A stretch of 64,000 nucleotides of DNA. Source: Symbiodinium natans. Taxonomy: Eukaryota; Sar; Dinophyceae; Suessiales; Symbiodiniaceae. The stretch spans positions 175,001 through 239,000 of the forward strand of contig CAJNDS010002315.1 in the NCBI GenBank assembly GCA_905221605.1, in the 5' to 3' direction. Positions within the stretch are counted from its first letter, which is position 1; each line of letters opens with the position of its first letter. The position numbers were made by a program, and so were the translations under genes. This document shows positions 44,827-53,883 of the stretch, piece by piece. The notes beneath the pieces were generated by a model. The model searched no databases and was not told the origin of the DNA. It worked only from the letters and a program-made list of their open reading frames with translations.

Positions 44827-44905
44827 TACGACCTGAACGGCTGGTCGGAGGCAAAGCTCATGGAAAACATGGAGTCTCTCGGCACAGTTGTTGGGGCTCC
44901 AGGGG
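44827..44905 (+). other. Exon-like island in TPC intron
   Basis: After CCAAG it reads AYDLNGWSEAKLMENMESLG. Looks coding, yet the channel reads through without it. Confidence 0.32.
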
Positions 44906-45348
44906 AAGAGGGTCTAGGGCTTAGCCGTAAACCCTAAGCCCTAAACCCTAAACTTTAGGGTTTGAAAGGGTTTCAGACTCCAGTTGGCAATTGAAATATG
45001 GGATGCTTATAGGGCTTAGGCTTCGGGCTTTGGCATACTGAGTGTTCTGGGCTTACGGCTTAGGGGTTTAGGGATGCTTGGGGTGTAGAGCTTAGGGTGT
45101 ACGGTCTAGGGTTTAGGGTGAAGCATGTCTAGTTTTCGATGTAGGGTTTACGGCTTTGGGGCTTGGTGTTCAGGCACAGTAGGATACCCCTTTGATCCCG
45201 AGGTTGCTGGGTTTAGGGTCTAGTGTTCGAGGACAACCACGAAAAAGCCTAAGCCCTGCATCCTATCTCTTAAGCCCCTGCCTCCAAGCCCTGTGCCCTG
45301 ATCTTCATAACGTGGTTCGTTGTTGTTTTTTTAAAGTAGCTCTTGTTT

Positions 45349-45434
45349 TTAGGCCTTTAGGCTCCCCCTGAAAAGCCCCTTTAAACCTCAAAGAGGGTGC
45401 CCTTGTTATTCCTGGGTTACTCTTGGGTCTAGGT
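45349..45434. mobile_element. Dispersed repeat, family D
   Basis: GAAAAGCCCCTTTAAACCTC then GGGTGCCC and GGGTTACTCTTGGGTCTAGG. Confidence 0.7.
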
Positions 45435-45597
45435 AGCATTTCCAAAACTCGAGGGGATGTTGACAACTATAGCTGGTATTGTGGTTCTGCAGGGGTATTG
45501 TTAATTCGTCCCTGCAAAAACAGAAGCCCGAAGCCCCAAGTTGCGCCATGAGGCGCTTCCCCTCCTAAACCCGAAACCCTAAACCCTCAACCCTACT

Positions 45598-45668
45598 GTA
45601 AACCCTAAACCCTAAACCCTAAACCCTAAACCCTAAACCCTAAACCCTAAACCCTAAACCCTAAACCC
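45598..45668 (-). repeat. CCCTAAA array upstream of domain II S2 exon
   Basis: About 10 units ending about 35 bases before the exon. Confidence 0.96.
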
Positions 45669-45703
45669 CCGTCGTAGTAGCTTCATCTCTCTACCCCACT
45701 GAG

Positions 45704-45797
45704 GCTCTTCTTTTCCTTCATCTACGTTACGGAGGTGGGGCTGACGCTTTGCGTCTACTCCTGGGGCGAGTACTGGAGCTCCCGCTCCAATCAGTTC
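45704..45797 (+). CDS. TPC1: TPC exon: domain II S2
   Basis: Reads LFFSFIYVTEVGLTLCVYSW then GEYWSSRSNQF. This is very close to the plant pattern FGWIYVLEMALK...YWREGANRF. The donor GCAGCTTGGC, phase 0, is fixed by the match NQF-DFMTTW against NRF-DFLVTW. Confidence 0.8.
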
Positions 45798-46168
45798 GCA
45801 GCTTGGCTATAGGCGGTTGAGGGTGCAGGGTATAAACCCTAAACCCCAAACCCCCTAAACCCCCTAAACCCTCTAAACCCTCCAAACCCTCCTAACCCTA
45901 AACCCTAAACCCGTGGTTTAGGGTTTTGTCTCAGTATTGGAGCCATGATTCACCTGAAAGAGGGTCACGAGGTGGACGGAAGTAGGGTCTGCAAGGCCGC
46001 AAGGAACGCCACCCCCCACCCTTGAAGGCCCCGCGGCGGTTTAGGGTTTAGCGTTTAGGGGTGGCTCGGGTGGGCCCCTATTGAATTGGTAGATGGATCA
46101 CCCCTAAACTCGACCACGCTCCCCTGAAGCCTCCTGAAGACTTCCCCGCCAACTCCAGTGAAGATCAG

Positions 46169-46229
46169 GACTTCATGACGACTTGGCTGCTGCTAGGCTC
46201 CTCACTCAGCTATGAGATCGCGGATACAG
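46169..46229 (+). CDS. TPC1: TPC exon: domain II S3
   Basis: Acceptor ATCAG; reads DFMTTWLLLGSSLSYEIADT, matching S3. Donor GTGGGCGG leaves one base; a GC donor at 46220 does not keep frame. Confidence 0.75.
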
Positions 46230-46683
46230 GTGGGCGGTTTATGGGAGGGGGTTGTTTGGGGTCCAGGGGAAGCAATATGTGAGATGGCTGAATCATACCT
46301 CGCATAGCCCACACTGGGTTTGGGGTTTAGGGTTAGGGTATAGGGTTGAGGGTTTAGGGTTTAGGGTTTGGGGTTTGGGGTGTAGGGTGTTTTGTGTAAA
46401 TAGCCTCGCTTGTTCGGTGGCACCCCAATTTCTACAGGGCTTTGGGGATCTAAGCCCTAAACCTTCGCTGTAAACCCTAAAGCCCTAAACTGCAAAGTTG
46501 CGCAGCTAGGGGAATGTAGTGATAGCAATAGTAGCAGCACAAATAAAGAATAATGCTGACAAAATGCAATCGCAATCGTAGTCGCATTACAAGTAGTACA
46601 AATAAAGTCAAGAATCAAGAGTCAATACTTCTCTGTTAGTTGTTAATGGTTAATAGTTCACATATCTTTAATGGATGCTAGTT

Positions 46684-46776
46684 GGGACCCCCTTATACTA
46701 ACAGTTCTTAATAGGGATTACAGTACCCCCAATTATGATCCCCATTAAGGACTGTTAGTATAAGGGGGAATCCCCC
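46684..46776. mobile_element. MITE-like element, family A, copy 4
   Basis: Best-kept copy; CCCCCTTATACTAACAGT on the left and ACTGTTAGTATAAGGGGG on the right are exact reverse complements. Confidence 0.88.
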
Positions 46777-46871
46777 AACCCTAAACCCTAGACCCTAAAC
46801 CTAAACCCTAAATCCCAAGATACTAGCTCACATATTCGTATTGTTCCAGTTCCAGCCTGCGTGTGCTGCAG

Positions 46872-46899
46872 GTGGCGCCAACGTGAAGAAGTGCGCCGG
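46872..46899 (+). CDS. TPC1: TPC micro-exon: S3-S4 loop
   Basis: Reads GGANVKKCA in the phase set by S3; donor GCTCCATTTG leaves two bases that fit the S4 exon. Confidence 0.52.
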
Positions 46900-47122
46900 G
46901 CTCCATTTGGGTCGGGTTTGGGGCTTGCGTTTGGGGTCTAGGGTTTATGGTTTATGGTTTATGGTTTAGGGTTTAGGGTTTAGGGGCTTGCGTTTCGGGT
47001 TCAAGGTTTAGAACCAAGCCATACCCCCCCGACCCTGGAGATTTCGAGCGACGCGAACATCCAAGCCCAAAAAGCTTCCGCCACATGAAAGCCGGCAGTT
47101 TCTCGGTTTTGAGACTTCCCAG

Positions 47123-47194
47123 GTACATGAACATCATGCGGTTGCTGCGGTTGCTGCGTGTTGTGAAGCAGCTGAAGCGACTGAAGGCGGTGCA
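47123..47194 (+). CDS. TPC1: TPC exon: domain II S4 voltage sensor
   Basis: Acceptor CCCAG; reads YMNIMRLLRLLRVVKQLKRL then KAV. Basic residues occur every third position (R-R-R-K-K-K), the classic voltage-sensor helix, as in plant RMLRLIRLLMHVQRYR. Donor GCTGCTTGGA leaves CA. Confidence 0.82.
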
Positions 47195-47529
47195 GCTGCT
47201 TGGAAGAAACTGGCACCGCACAATCGTGGGGGGTGGGGGCCGACTCTATATCAACCTCGGGGGCAGATATGTGGACATGTTCAGACTAACCTGGGGTTAG
47301 GAAGTTGTTGTTTCTTGCATGTGTTAGTGGAAATCCGTCACCAGGGTTTTACCGGCCTTACCTCGTTCACAGCTTGCTTGCCGGCTCTTGCTGGTCTCAC
47401 GCACGGCGCAGCATTAGACATACCATGTGTGCCATATGTATGTCTGTATATCTAGATACATATTGTAGTACATGTAGGCATATGTGTGTATTCATACTAT
47501 ATGTGATGATCATGACAAAATTACTACGT

Positions 47530-47572
47530 ATGTACATATATATATATATAAGTATATATATATATATATACG
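47530..47572. repeat. (TA)n tract
   Basis: Two TA runs separated by AAG, in the intron after domain II S4. Confidence 0.92.
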
Positions 47573-47800
47573 ACCATCTGTAGGTACTGTATGTTTAATA
47601 GTCACAAGTCGTGCTAGTGGTGATAATCTAGGTTACTTCTGGGACTTTTGGACGAGAGACATGTCCCAGACTTGGGGGGTTTTCCTAGACCTGGATCTAA
47701 ACGCTTCAGGCCTCCGGCCTCGGCGGATTAAGCCCTAAACTCCAGTCGAAAGTCCTTTAAATCTTTTGCGAACAGCCTGGCCCTGCGCGATTAGGGTTTG

Positions 47801-47922
47801 TACTTGAGGTTCAAGGTTAGCTACGGTTAGGTATAAACAATGCAAGTTAGGTAACCTACGATGACCAGTTCCTGGCGCACTTAAAACCCTACTTGTAGGT
47901 GCTCGTGAACTTTCAAGTAGGG
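47801..47922. mobile_element. MITE-like element, family C
   Basis: TACTTGAGGTTCA at the left; CACTTAAAACCCTACTTGTA then TGAACTTTCAAGTA at the right. Confidence 0.75.
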
Positions 47923-47959
47923 CAGTAGGGTATAGGGATTAAACCCATCTGTCGACAAG

Positions 47960-48012
47960 GTTCATGATCGAAACCATTACGAAGCTGATCATGGCATCGC
48001 AAGAGATCCTCC
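47960..48012 (+). CDS. TPC1: TPC exon: domain II S4-S5 linker
   Basis: Acceptor ACAAG; reads FMIETITKLIMASQEIL, the amphipathic S4-S5 linker. Donor GCTCAAGTTT leaves one base. Confidence 0.7.
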
Positions 48013-48603
48013 GCTCAAGTTTGAGTTCTGATCAGGGGGCTTGCCCTCAGCCAGAAAACCCTAAATCCTGAGCCCTAAACCCTAAACCCTAAACAACCCT
48101 AAATCCTAAGCCCCAAACCCCGAATCCCACGTTGGGGTCTTCGGAAGGTTGGCATGCGCTTTGTTGCATCTCGGTAGGCCCTTTTGGGGGTTTCTTCTTG
48201 GGCTTCAGAGGATCATCTTCACGAATATGTTCAGAGGGTTTAGGGCTTTAGGGCCATTCTAGTCATGAATTCCTGTGACCCCAACCCGAATTTTATGAAC
48301 TTAGTGCAGGGTTTGTAGGGTGTAGGGTTTGGGGTTTGGGGTTTCGGGAGGTTTAGGGTCAGGGTTCTGGGGTTGGGGTTTGCAAAGGGTTGGGGTTCAG
48401 GCTTTGCGGGTTTGGAGTTTTTGGCGGTGAGGGTCGAGGGTTTGACAGCCCACAGAAATAGACCCTCAACCTCGGAATCCCAAAGCCACAATCCTGCAAG
48501 ACATGCAAACCTAAACCCCAAGCCCTAAACCCTAAACCCTAAACCCTGAACCCCAAACTCTAAGCCCTAAACCCTAAACCCCAAACCCCTAAACCGGACA
48601 GAG

Positions 48604-48670
48604 TGGACCTGAGGATTCTCATCCTGCTTGGTGTGGTGATCTTCTTCTTCTCCACCCTCGGGATGCACCT
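48604..48670 (+). CDS. TPC1: TPC exon: domain II S5
   Basis: Reads DLRILILLGVVIFFFSTLGM then H. A strongly hydrophobic helix ending in the L-G-M-H-L seen in many cation channels. Donor GCGCCCCGGC leaves CT. Confidence 0.75.
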
Positions 48671-48687
48671 GCGCCCCGGCTTGCGGA

Positions 48688-48775
48688 GGGTTTAGGGTTT
48701 AGGGTTTAGGGTTTAGGGTTTAGGGTTTAGGGTTTAGGGTTTAGGGTTTAGGGTTTAGGGTTTAGGGTTTAGGGT
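48688..48775 (+). repeat. TTTAGGG array just after S5 exon
   Basis: About 12 units beginning about 18 bases into the intron. Confidence 0.96.
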
Positions 48776-49020
48776 GATTTAGGGTGTAGGTTTTAGGGTT
48801 TAGGGTTTAGGGTTTGGGGTCTAGGGTTTAGGGTTTGGGGTTTGGGGGATGTAGTGATTTAGGGTTTGAGGGGTTTAGGTTTGTATGGGTTTAGGGTTCA
48901 AGTTTGGTGTTTAGGTGGTTTGGGGGTTTCGTTGAGGGGTTAGGGGGCCAGCCCGGCCGCCAATCAACATGCCAATGTTGGGGTTCAACACAGCTTCCGG
49001 ATTATCGACAAATATGTATG

Positions 49021-49138
49021 GTTTAGGGTTTAGGGTTTAGGGTTTAGGGTTTAGGGTTTAGGGTTTAGGGTTTAGGGTTTAGGGTTTAGGGTTTAGGGTT
49101 TAGGGTTTAGGGTTTAGGGTTTAGGGTTTAGGGTTTAG
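49021..49138 (+). repeat. Pure TTTAGGG array
   Basis: About 17 perfect units. Confidence 0.97.
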
Positions 49139-49212
49139 GCCCTAAACCCCAAAGCCCGAAACCCTACAAGCCCGAGCAACCCCCCAAGCAAAGGTGGGGG
49201 GGAAACCTTTAC

Positions 49213-49260
49213 AAGTCGCACCCGGCGCTGGAAGGCACGGAGCCTCTTGGCAGCTGCAAG
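49213..49260 (+). other. Exon-like island in TPC intron
   Basis: Reads SHPALEGTEPLGSCK between S5 and the pore-entry exon; the phase without it is already correct. Confidence 0.3.
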
Positions 49261-49592
49261 GTGATAGGGTTTAGGGTTTGTGGGTAGGGTTTAGGGTTTA
49301 GGGTTAGGGTTTAGGGTTTAGGGTTTAGGGTTTAGGGTTTAGGGTTTAGGGTTGAGGGTTTAGGGTCTAGGGCTTAGGGTTTAGGGTTCAGGGCTCAGGG
49401 TTTAGGGTTGAGGCCTTGGGAGCGTAGCAAAGTTCAGGGTTACGTAGGGTTTTGGGCTTTCGGAGGTGTAGGGTTGAGAGGGGCTTTGGGGGCTCAGATT
49501 GCCGACAGGTGGCATCGAGATGATGTTACCTCGTGAAACTTCAGGGTTTAGGGTTTAGGATTTAGGGTTTGGGGTTTAGGGATACCACGTAG

Positions 49593-49650
49593 GCCCTACG
49601 ACAAAGTGCCCAGGTATGCGGAGCAGGACATGTTCGTCTTGAACTTCAAT
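49593..49650 (+). CDS. TPC1: TPC exon: domain II pore entry
   Basis: Acceptor GTAG; in phase it reads PYDKVPRYAEQDMFVLNFN. L-x-F-N before the pore helix matches plant LLFNFND. Donor GCCACCCGGC, phase 0. Reading on past the donor would give a false pore (ATRLGLCFF). Confidence 0.75.
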
Positions 49651-49887
49651 GCCACCCGGCTGGGCCTTTGCTTCTTCCGTGAAGTCGAGGGCACGTGGGG
49701 CTGTCTGGAAGTTTTGGGGGCTTAGGGTTGAGAGATTCCAGCGGTTGTTTCGGGTGTGTAACCTGGACGCTGAACCCTGAACCCTAAACCCTAAACCCTA
49801 AAAGGTTCGCGCATTAAGTGTACTTCTAGCAAGGCGAGGCTGCAAGGTTGCTGTAGGACGAGGCATGTTCTAGAAAAATCAAAGTCA

Positions 49888-50176
49888 TCATGGGTTTCCC
49901 TACTACCCTCCTCTATACTACCGCCCTCTAGGGTTTAGGGTTTAGGGTTTAGGGTTTAGGGTTTAGGGTTTAGGGTTTAGGGTTTAGGGTTTAGGGTTTA
50001 GGGTTTAGGTATGAAGGTTCCCCTACTACCCCCCTCTATACAACCCCCCCTAGGTTCCGCCTACAGCGAAGGCTATTTTAGGGAGAACTAAGCCTAATTA
50101 AGGTCAACAAAACATAAGGGGGGAACCTAGGGGGGGGGGGGGGGTAGTATAGAGGGGGGTAGTAGGGAAACCCATG
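49888..50176. mobile_element. MITE-like element, family B, copy 2, with TTTAGGG array inside
   Basis: Left arm CATGGGTTTCCCTACTACC, then about 12 TTTAGGG units, then a second left-arm-like copy CCCCTACTACCCCCCTCTAT, the core, and the right arm GTAGGGAAACCCATGA. Confidence 0.85.
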
Positions 50177-50286
50177 ATGTGAGGACGTTAACGCGCAGTC
50201 GGAACCCCAAGGGCAAGCCTCTGAGCCGTAGAAGCAGGAGCCTTCAGACTTCTTGGTGCCCCAAACCCTAAACCCTAAACTTGGCC

Positions 50287-50379
50287 CCGAACCCTAAACC
50301 CTAAACCCTAAACCCTAAACCCTAAACCCTAAACCCTAAACCCTAAACCCTAAACCCTAAACCCTAAACCCTAAACCGA
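50287..50379 (-). repeat. Pure CCCTAAA array
   Basis: About 13 units. Confidence 0.97.
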
Positions 50380-50423
50380 AATTCTCCCGCACAACTTGGG
50401 AAGCCCTGAACCCAGCACCCAAG

Positions 50424-50458
50424 GACTTCCTCATGTCTTTTGCCGTGTGGGTAGTCCT
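50424..50458 (+). CDS. TPC1: TPC exon: domain II pore helix
   Basis: Acceptor CAAG; reads DFLMSFAVWVV. Joined to the previous exon it gives NFNDFLMSF, matching NFNDYPNGM. Donor GCTCCTCTGC is chosen by phase. Confidence 0.65.
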
Positions 50459-50903
50459 GCTCCTCTGCGAATACAAGGACGGGGCCAGATTTCGGGGTTA
50501 GGGAGGGTTAGGGTTTTTTACCCTTGTGGTGTGTGACCCTAGCTCAATCCCTAAAACCCTACGTTCCTAAGCCTAAGTTCTTTAAGCTAAGAAATCTCAC
50601 AACCCTAAAGCCTAAAGCACTAAAACCTTAAAGCCCCATCACCCTAGCACCACTAAAACCGTGAAATCTCAAAAGCCATAAAATCTACCAACCCTATGAC
50701 CTCAACACACTAACCTTAAATTCCTCTAAAGCCCTGAATCCCTACAACCTCAACAACCCTAAAAACCAGCTCTCAACCCCTCACGACACGCCACGCCCCC
50801 AACACCTCAGGCCTCGTTGAGCCAAATGAGGGTTAGGGTTCTTTCGGGTTTATGGTTTAGGGTTTAGTGTTTAATCTTTGGTTTAGGGTTTAGGCTTTAG
50901 GGG

Positions 50904-51013
50904 TGAAGGTTCATGGGTATTCGGTATTCCTAAATGGGGTTATAAGGTCCCGTCAGTAAGGTTCTTATTTAGGTTAGTAACCCTACTTAAAACTGCCCAT
51001 GAACCTTCAAGTA
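50904..51013. mobile_element. MITE-like element, family C
   Basis: GAAGGTTCATGGGTA at the left; CTGCCCATGAACCTTCAAGT at the right. Confidence 0.85.
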
Positions 51014-51484
51014 AACCCTGAAGCCATATCCTTACCGGGCGAGCGACCCGTGGTTTAACATTAAGATTTGAGGGGAGGAGCACTTAGGCTGGAATTGCCC
51101 CCCCCCCCCCCCACTTTTTTTCACAGGGAGGGGCGATGTGGCGCCACATAGTGTGCTTACTTAGCCCAAAGCTGAACTCTAAACTTTGCGCTGCAAACTG
51201 TTTGGGGTAGTATCTCACGCTCGACGCCGAGGACACACTTGCACTTGTCGCGAATTAATCTTTTCGGGTTTCCTTGGTTTGTAGGAGAGTTTAAGTTTAA
51301 CCGTTTTGATTCTTGGGTATTGGACAGGTAAGTAGATCACAAGCTTGTCGTTGGCCACATACAGGGCTTTATAGGTTTTTACCCCCAAGCCCTCACACTT
51401 CTCTAAACTAGGCTCCCTCATGGGGTCCTTCTTTCTGAAGGGTGCCAATCTGTACATAGGACTCAAAAGGGACCCTGATTCAGA

Positions 51485-51605
51485 GACCCTAAACCCCTAA
51501 ACCCCTAAACCCCTAAACCCCTAAACCCCTAAACCCCTAAACCCCTAAACCCCTAAACCCCTAAACCCCTAAACCCCTAAACCCTAAACCCCTAAACACC
51601 CAAAC
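51485..51605 (-). repeat. Homogenised CCCCTAAA octamer array
   Basis: About 13 octamer units. Confidence 0.95.
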
Positions 51606-51639
51606 CCTAAACCCCTACACCCCAGACTTCCAGCAGCAG

Positions 51640-51654
51640 GATGTCTTTCCAAGT
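51640..51654 (+). CDS. TPC1: TPC micro-exon: domain II filter
   Basis: Fifteen bases after GCAGCAG, reading MSFQ and two spare bases before GCCGTGGCTG. It falls where plants have V-M-G-N-W-Q-V. A longer open frame runs on past this point, so an initiator exon of another gene is the alternative. Confidence 0.4.
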
Positions 51655-51754
51655 GCCGTGGCTGCCACCTCCTCGGTTCCCTACTCCTGGCGCCCCAACT
51701 GAAGAGCAGCTTCTGCTGTTTTTTTTTTTGTGGTAGGGTATAGGGTTTAGGGTT

Positions 51755-51890
51755 TAGGGTTTAGGGGGCTCAGGGGGCTCAGGGGGCTCAGGGGGTTTAG
51801 GGGGTTTAGGGGGTTTAGGGGGTTTAGGGGGTTTAGGGGGTTTAGGGGGTTTAGGGCGTTTAGGGCGTTTAGGGCGTTTAGGGCTTAGGT
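51755..51890 (+). repeat. Stepwise variant array
   Basis: Blocks GGGGGCTCA (about 3), GGGGGTTTA (about 7) and GGGCGTTTA (about 3) follow one another, a record of local amplification. Confidence 0.93.
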
Positions 51891-52015
51891 TGGGTTCAGG
51901 GTTTAGGGCTTAGGTCAAAGGTTTTAGGATCATGGCCCTACATATAGCGCTCACTTATTGAAGCCCCTCATAGGGCTTGAGGGTTTAGGGTTGCCTTGGC
52001 CTTGCTTGAAAAGTG

Positions 52016-52103
52016 GGTATACGTAGGGTTACAAGAAACCTATATGATAGCCTTAGTTAAGGTGCTTATAAGCCTACTTAGAACTGCTGATGAACCTTCA
52101 AGT
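52016..52103. mobile_element. MITE-like element, family C
   Basis: GGTGCTTATAAGCCTACTTA then GATGAACCTTCAAGT at the right end; the left arm is worn. Confidence 0.72.
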
Positions 52104-52405
52104 CTGGACGCGGGCATTGCGTGTAGGTGCCCCAACCCTGGACTTCTCAACCCTACCCGTAGCAGTTCATCCATTCTTTCATGTCCAGGCCATTCTAAAT
52201 TTGGCTTCAGGGTTCAGGGTCTGAGGGTTTAGGGTTTAGGGTTTAGTGTTAGGTTAGGTAGGGTGATGTTGCTACAGAGGATCAGTGCTGTAATGCTGTA
52301 TTATATCTATGTATGTACGACCCTAAACCCTAAACCCTTAACCCTAAACCCCATTGTATCTATGTTTGTATGTATGGTTGTTCCCCTGCCTCTCGCGGCA
52401 CGCAG

Positions 52406-52430
52406 AGAGCTCTTCGACACAGAACTCCCA
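52406..52430 (+). CDS. TPC1: TPC exon: domain II post-filter loop
   Basis: In phase it reads (V)ELFDTELP after acceptor CGCAG; the frame stays open to 52480 (ASAKNPTPVNK), so the 3' end is unsure. Confidence 0.42.
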
Positions 52431-52814
52431 GCTTCTGCCAAGAACCCGACGCCTGTTAACAAGCCCCCAAACCCTAAACGACACCCTTTAGGGTTTAGGG
52501 TTTAAGGTTTAGGGTTTAGCGTTTAGGGTTTAGGGTTTACCCTAAACGACACCCCCTAAGCCCTCAACTCAAACCGCGTACCCGGTAACCCGGTAAGCCC
52601 TGGACCCGATACCCTGAAACCTGAAACGCCCCATCCAGAGCCGAAAGCCCGACGTTTCAAGAAGTGCCTAAACCCTAAACCCTCAAGCCCTAAACTGGGT
52701 CCTTGTTGGTAATACTTTTACATTTTTTGTCATATTAAATTCCCAGTAAGGAAGAACAATGATCATGTTTAGTATAACCCCAACAAGGAAGTAGTAAAGC
52801 CCCTGGCACTCGAG

Positions 52815-52845
52815 GCTTATCTTTTTGATCTTTTACATCATCGGC
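52815..52845 (+). CDS. TPC1: TPC exon: domain II S6, first part
   Basis: Acceptor TCGAG; reads LIFLIFYIIG, fitting the plant 'FVSFYVIT' of S6. Donor GTGCCTTGGG gives phase 0 into the next exon. Confidence 0.6.
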
Positions 52846-52966
52846 GTGCCTTGGGCTGACACAATGAGACTAAGGGGCCTTAGGGTTTTGGGTTCAGGCT
52901 TTGGGGGTTCTACTAGGGCCTTGCGCTCGAGAGAGAGAGAGAGAGCCTAATCCCTCAATCCCCCCA

Positions 52967-53096
52967 GCTATCCGAACATGAGCCTCTCTTTGAAACACGG
53001 CGGCCTGCACCGGCACAGAAGGATAAAAAAGCGGTCACCTTCCAATGCCTGGGTCCTGGGGGCATGAACATGTCATGTCCAGCTGAGGATGCAAGG
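52967..53096 (+). other. Exon-like island in TPC intron
   Basis: After CCCCAG it reads LSEHEPLFETRRPAPAQKDK then KAVTFQCLGPGGMN, open for 43 codons, inside the intron that splits domain II S6. Confidence 0.32.
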
Positions 53097-53153
53097 TTTA
53101 GGGTTTAGATAGGGGTAGTCCTAAACCCTAAACCCTAAACCCGAGTAGCTGAG

Positions 53154-53215
53154 GTGAGCGTCGTCTTCGAGCTGGTCAAAGCTTTCACCATCGAGGTCTT
53201 CGTCGAGTTGCACAA
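53154..53215 (+). CDS. TPC1: TPC exon: domain II S6 end
   Basis: Acceptor TGAG; reads VSVVFELVKAFTIEVFVELH. The L-V-x-A-F-x-(I/L)-E-x-F pattern is the inner end of TPC S6; the usual Asn before LV is Glu here. The reverse strand is also open but does not fit the gene. The frame stays open to about 53270. Confidence 0.65.
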
Positions 53216-53526
53216 GCAAAGACCTTCGGCCCTCTGCTTCGTAGCCCTCTGCTTCGTAGCCCCCTGTAGACGCTGCGGGCGGGGAGGAGGGGGGGCGGTG
53301 GGGGGTGAGGAGGGTTTAGGGCTTTAGAATTTCGGGCTTTAGGGGTTCGGGTTTCAGGGTTTCGGGTTGGGTTTAGGGTTTAGGGGTTTCAGGGTTTAGG
53401 GTTGGGTAACTGTTTTTTGTTTGGTACGATCCCTTGACAAGAGCCTCCCCCCTCCTCCCCCTCCCCCCTCCAAGCGGGGACCCTAACATCGAACCACCCT
53501 GAGCCCATCCATCCCGAAACTTGTAA

Positions 53527-53624
53527 CCCTAAACCCTAAACCCTAAACCCTAGACCCTAAACCCTAAACCCTAAACCCTAAACCCTAAACCCTAAACCCT
53601 AAACCCTAAACCCTAAACCCTAAA
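53527..53624 (-). repeat. CCCTAAA array
   Basis: About 14 units, one CCCTAGA. Confidence 0.96.
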
Positions 53625-53850
53625 ACCCCGACACCGCCTCTATGCTCCTTAGGAGCGGCTTTGTGGGTGTCTCGGATTTTAGGGTTTGTAGGTGCATAGT
53701 TGGGGGCAGTGCTCAGGCAGCCTGGACCCAAAGCTCCAAACCCTGAACCCTAAACCCTATGGTTTAGGGTTTAGGGTTTAGGGTTTAGGGTTTAGGGTTT
53801 AGGGTTTAGGGTTTAGCGGAATTGAGTCCTGAGGAAACGAGCCGGTGAAG

Positions 53851-53883
53851 GAGTTCGCAGCGCTAGAGGCGGTTCAGAACGAG
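53851..53883 (+). CDS. Exon candidate downstream of TPC
   Basis: Acceptor TGAAG; reads EFAALEAVQNE, then GTGCGATC; phase 0. It could be a C-terminal coiled segment of the channel. Confidence 0.42.

Larger units (their letters stand above)
25491..53215 (+). other. TPC1: Gene span: two-pore cation channel, TPC1-like, about 37 exons
   Basis: Two-pore channels are endolysosomal or vacuolar voltage- and Ca2+-gated cation channels with two six-helix repeats; plant TPC1 has EF-hands between the repeats. The exons listed below, in genomic order and with compatible splice phases at most junctions, give S1 to S6, an EF-hand linker, and a second S1 to S6, about 650 residues against about 730 in plants. 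The strongest matches to the family are the end of domain I S1 (VFETPSWC), the LDEF-like EF-hand helix (DEFFGICGVIQ), domain II S2 (FFSFIYVTEVGL), the S2-S3 junction NQF-DFMTTW, the R/K-rich S4 and the NFN-D pore entry. The N-terminus and C-terminus are not fixed. The family call is from memory of TPC1, not from a search. Confidence 0.72.

Noticed and set aside
49651-49700. Pore reading ATRLGLCFFREVEGTW directly after LNFN
   Set aside because: It is in frame, but GCCACCCGG at 49651 is a donor like the others, and the next exon restores NFND, the family pattern.
51215-51466. 83-codon − strand ORF
   Set aside because: Isolated, inside a channel intron, with no recognised domain.
53150-53275. 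Acidic − strand reading of the domain II S6 exon
   Set aside because: It looks like a protein (YEAEGRRSLLVQLDEDL), but the + strand reading fits the channel, with correct phase and S6 pattern.
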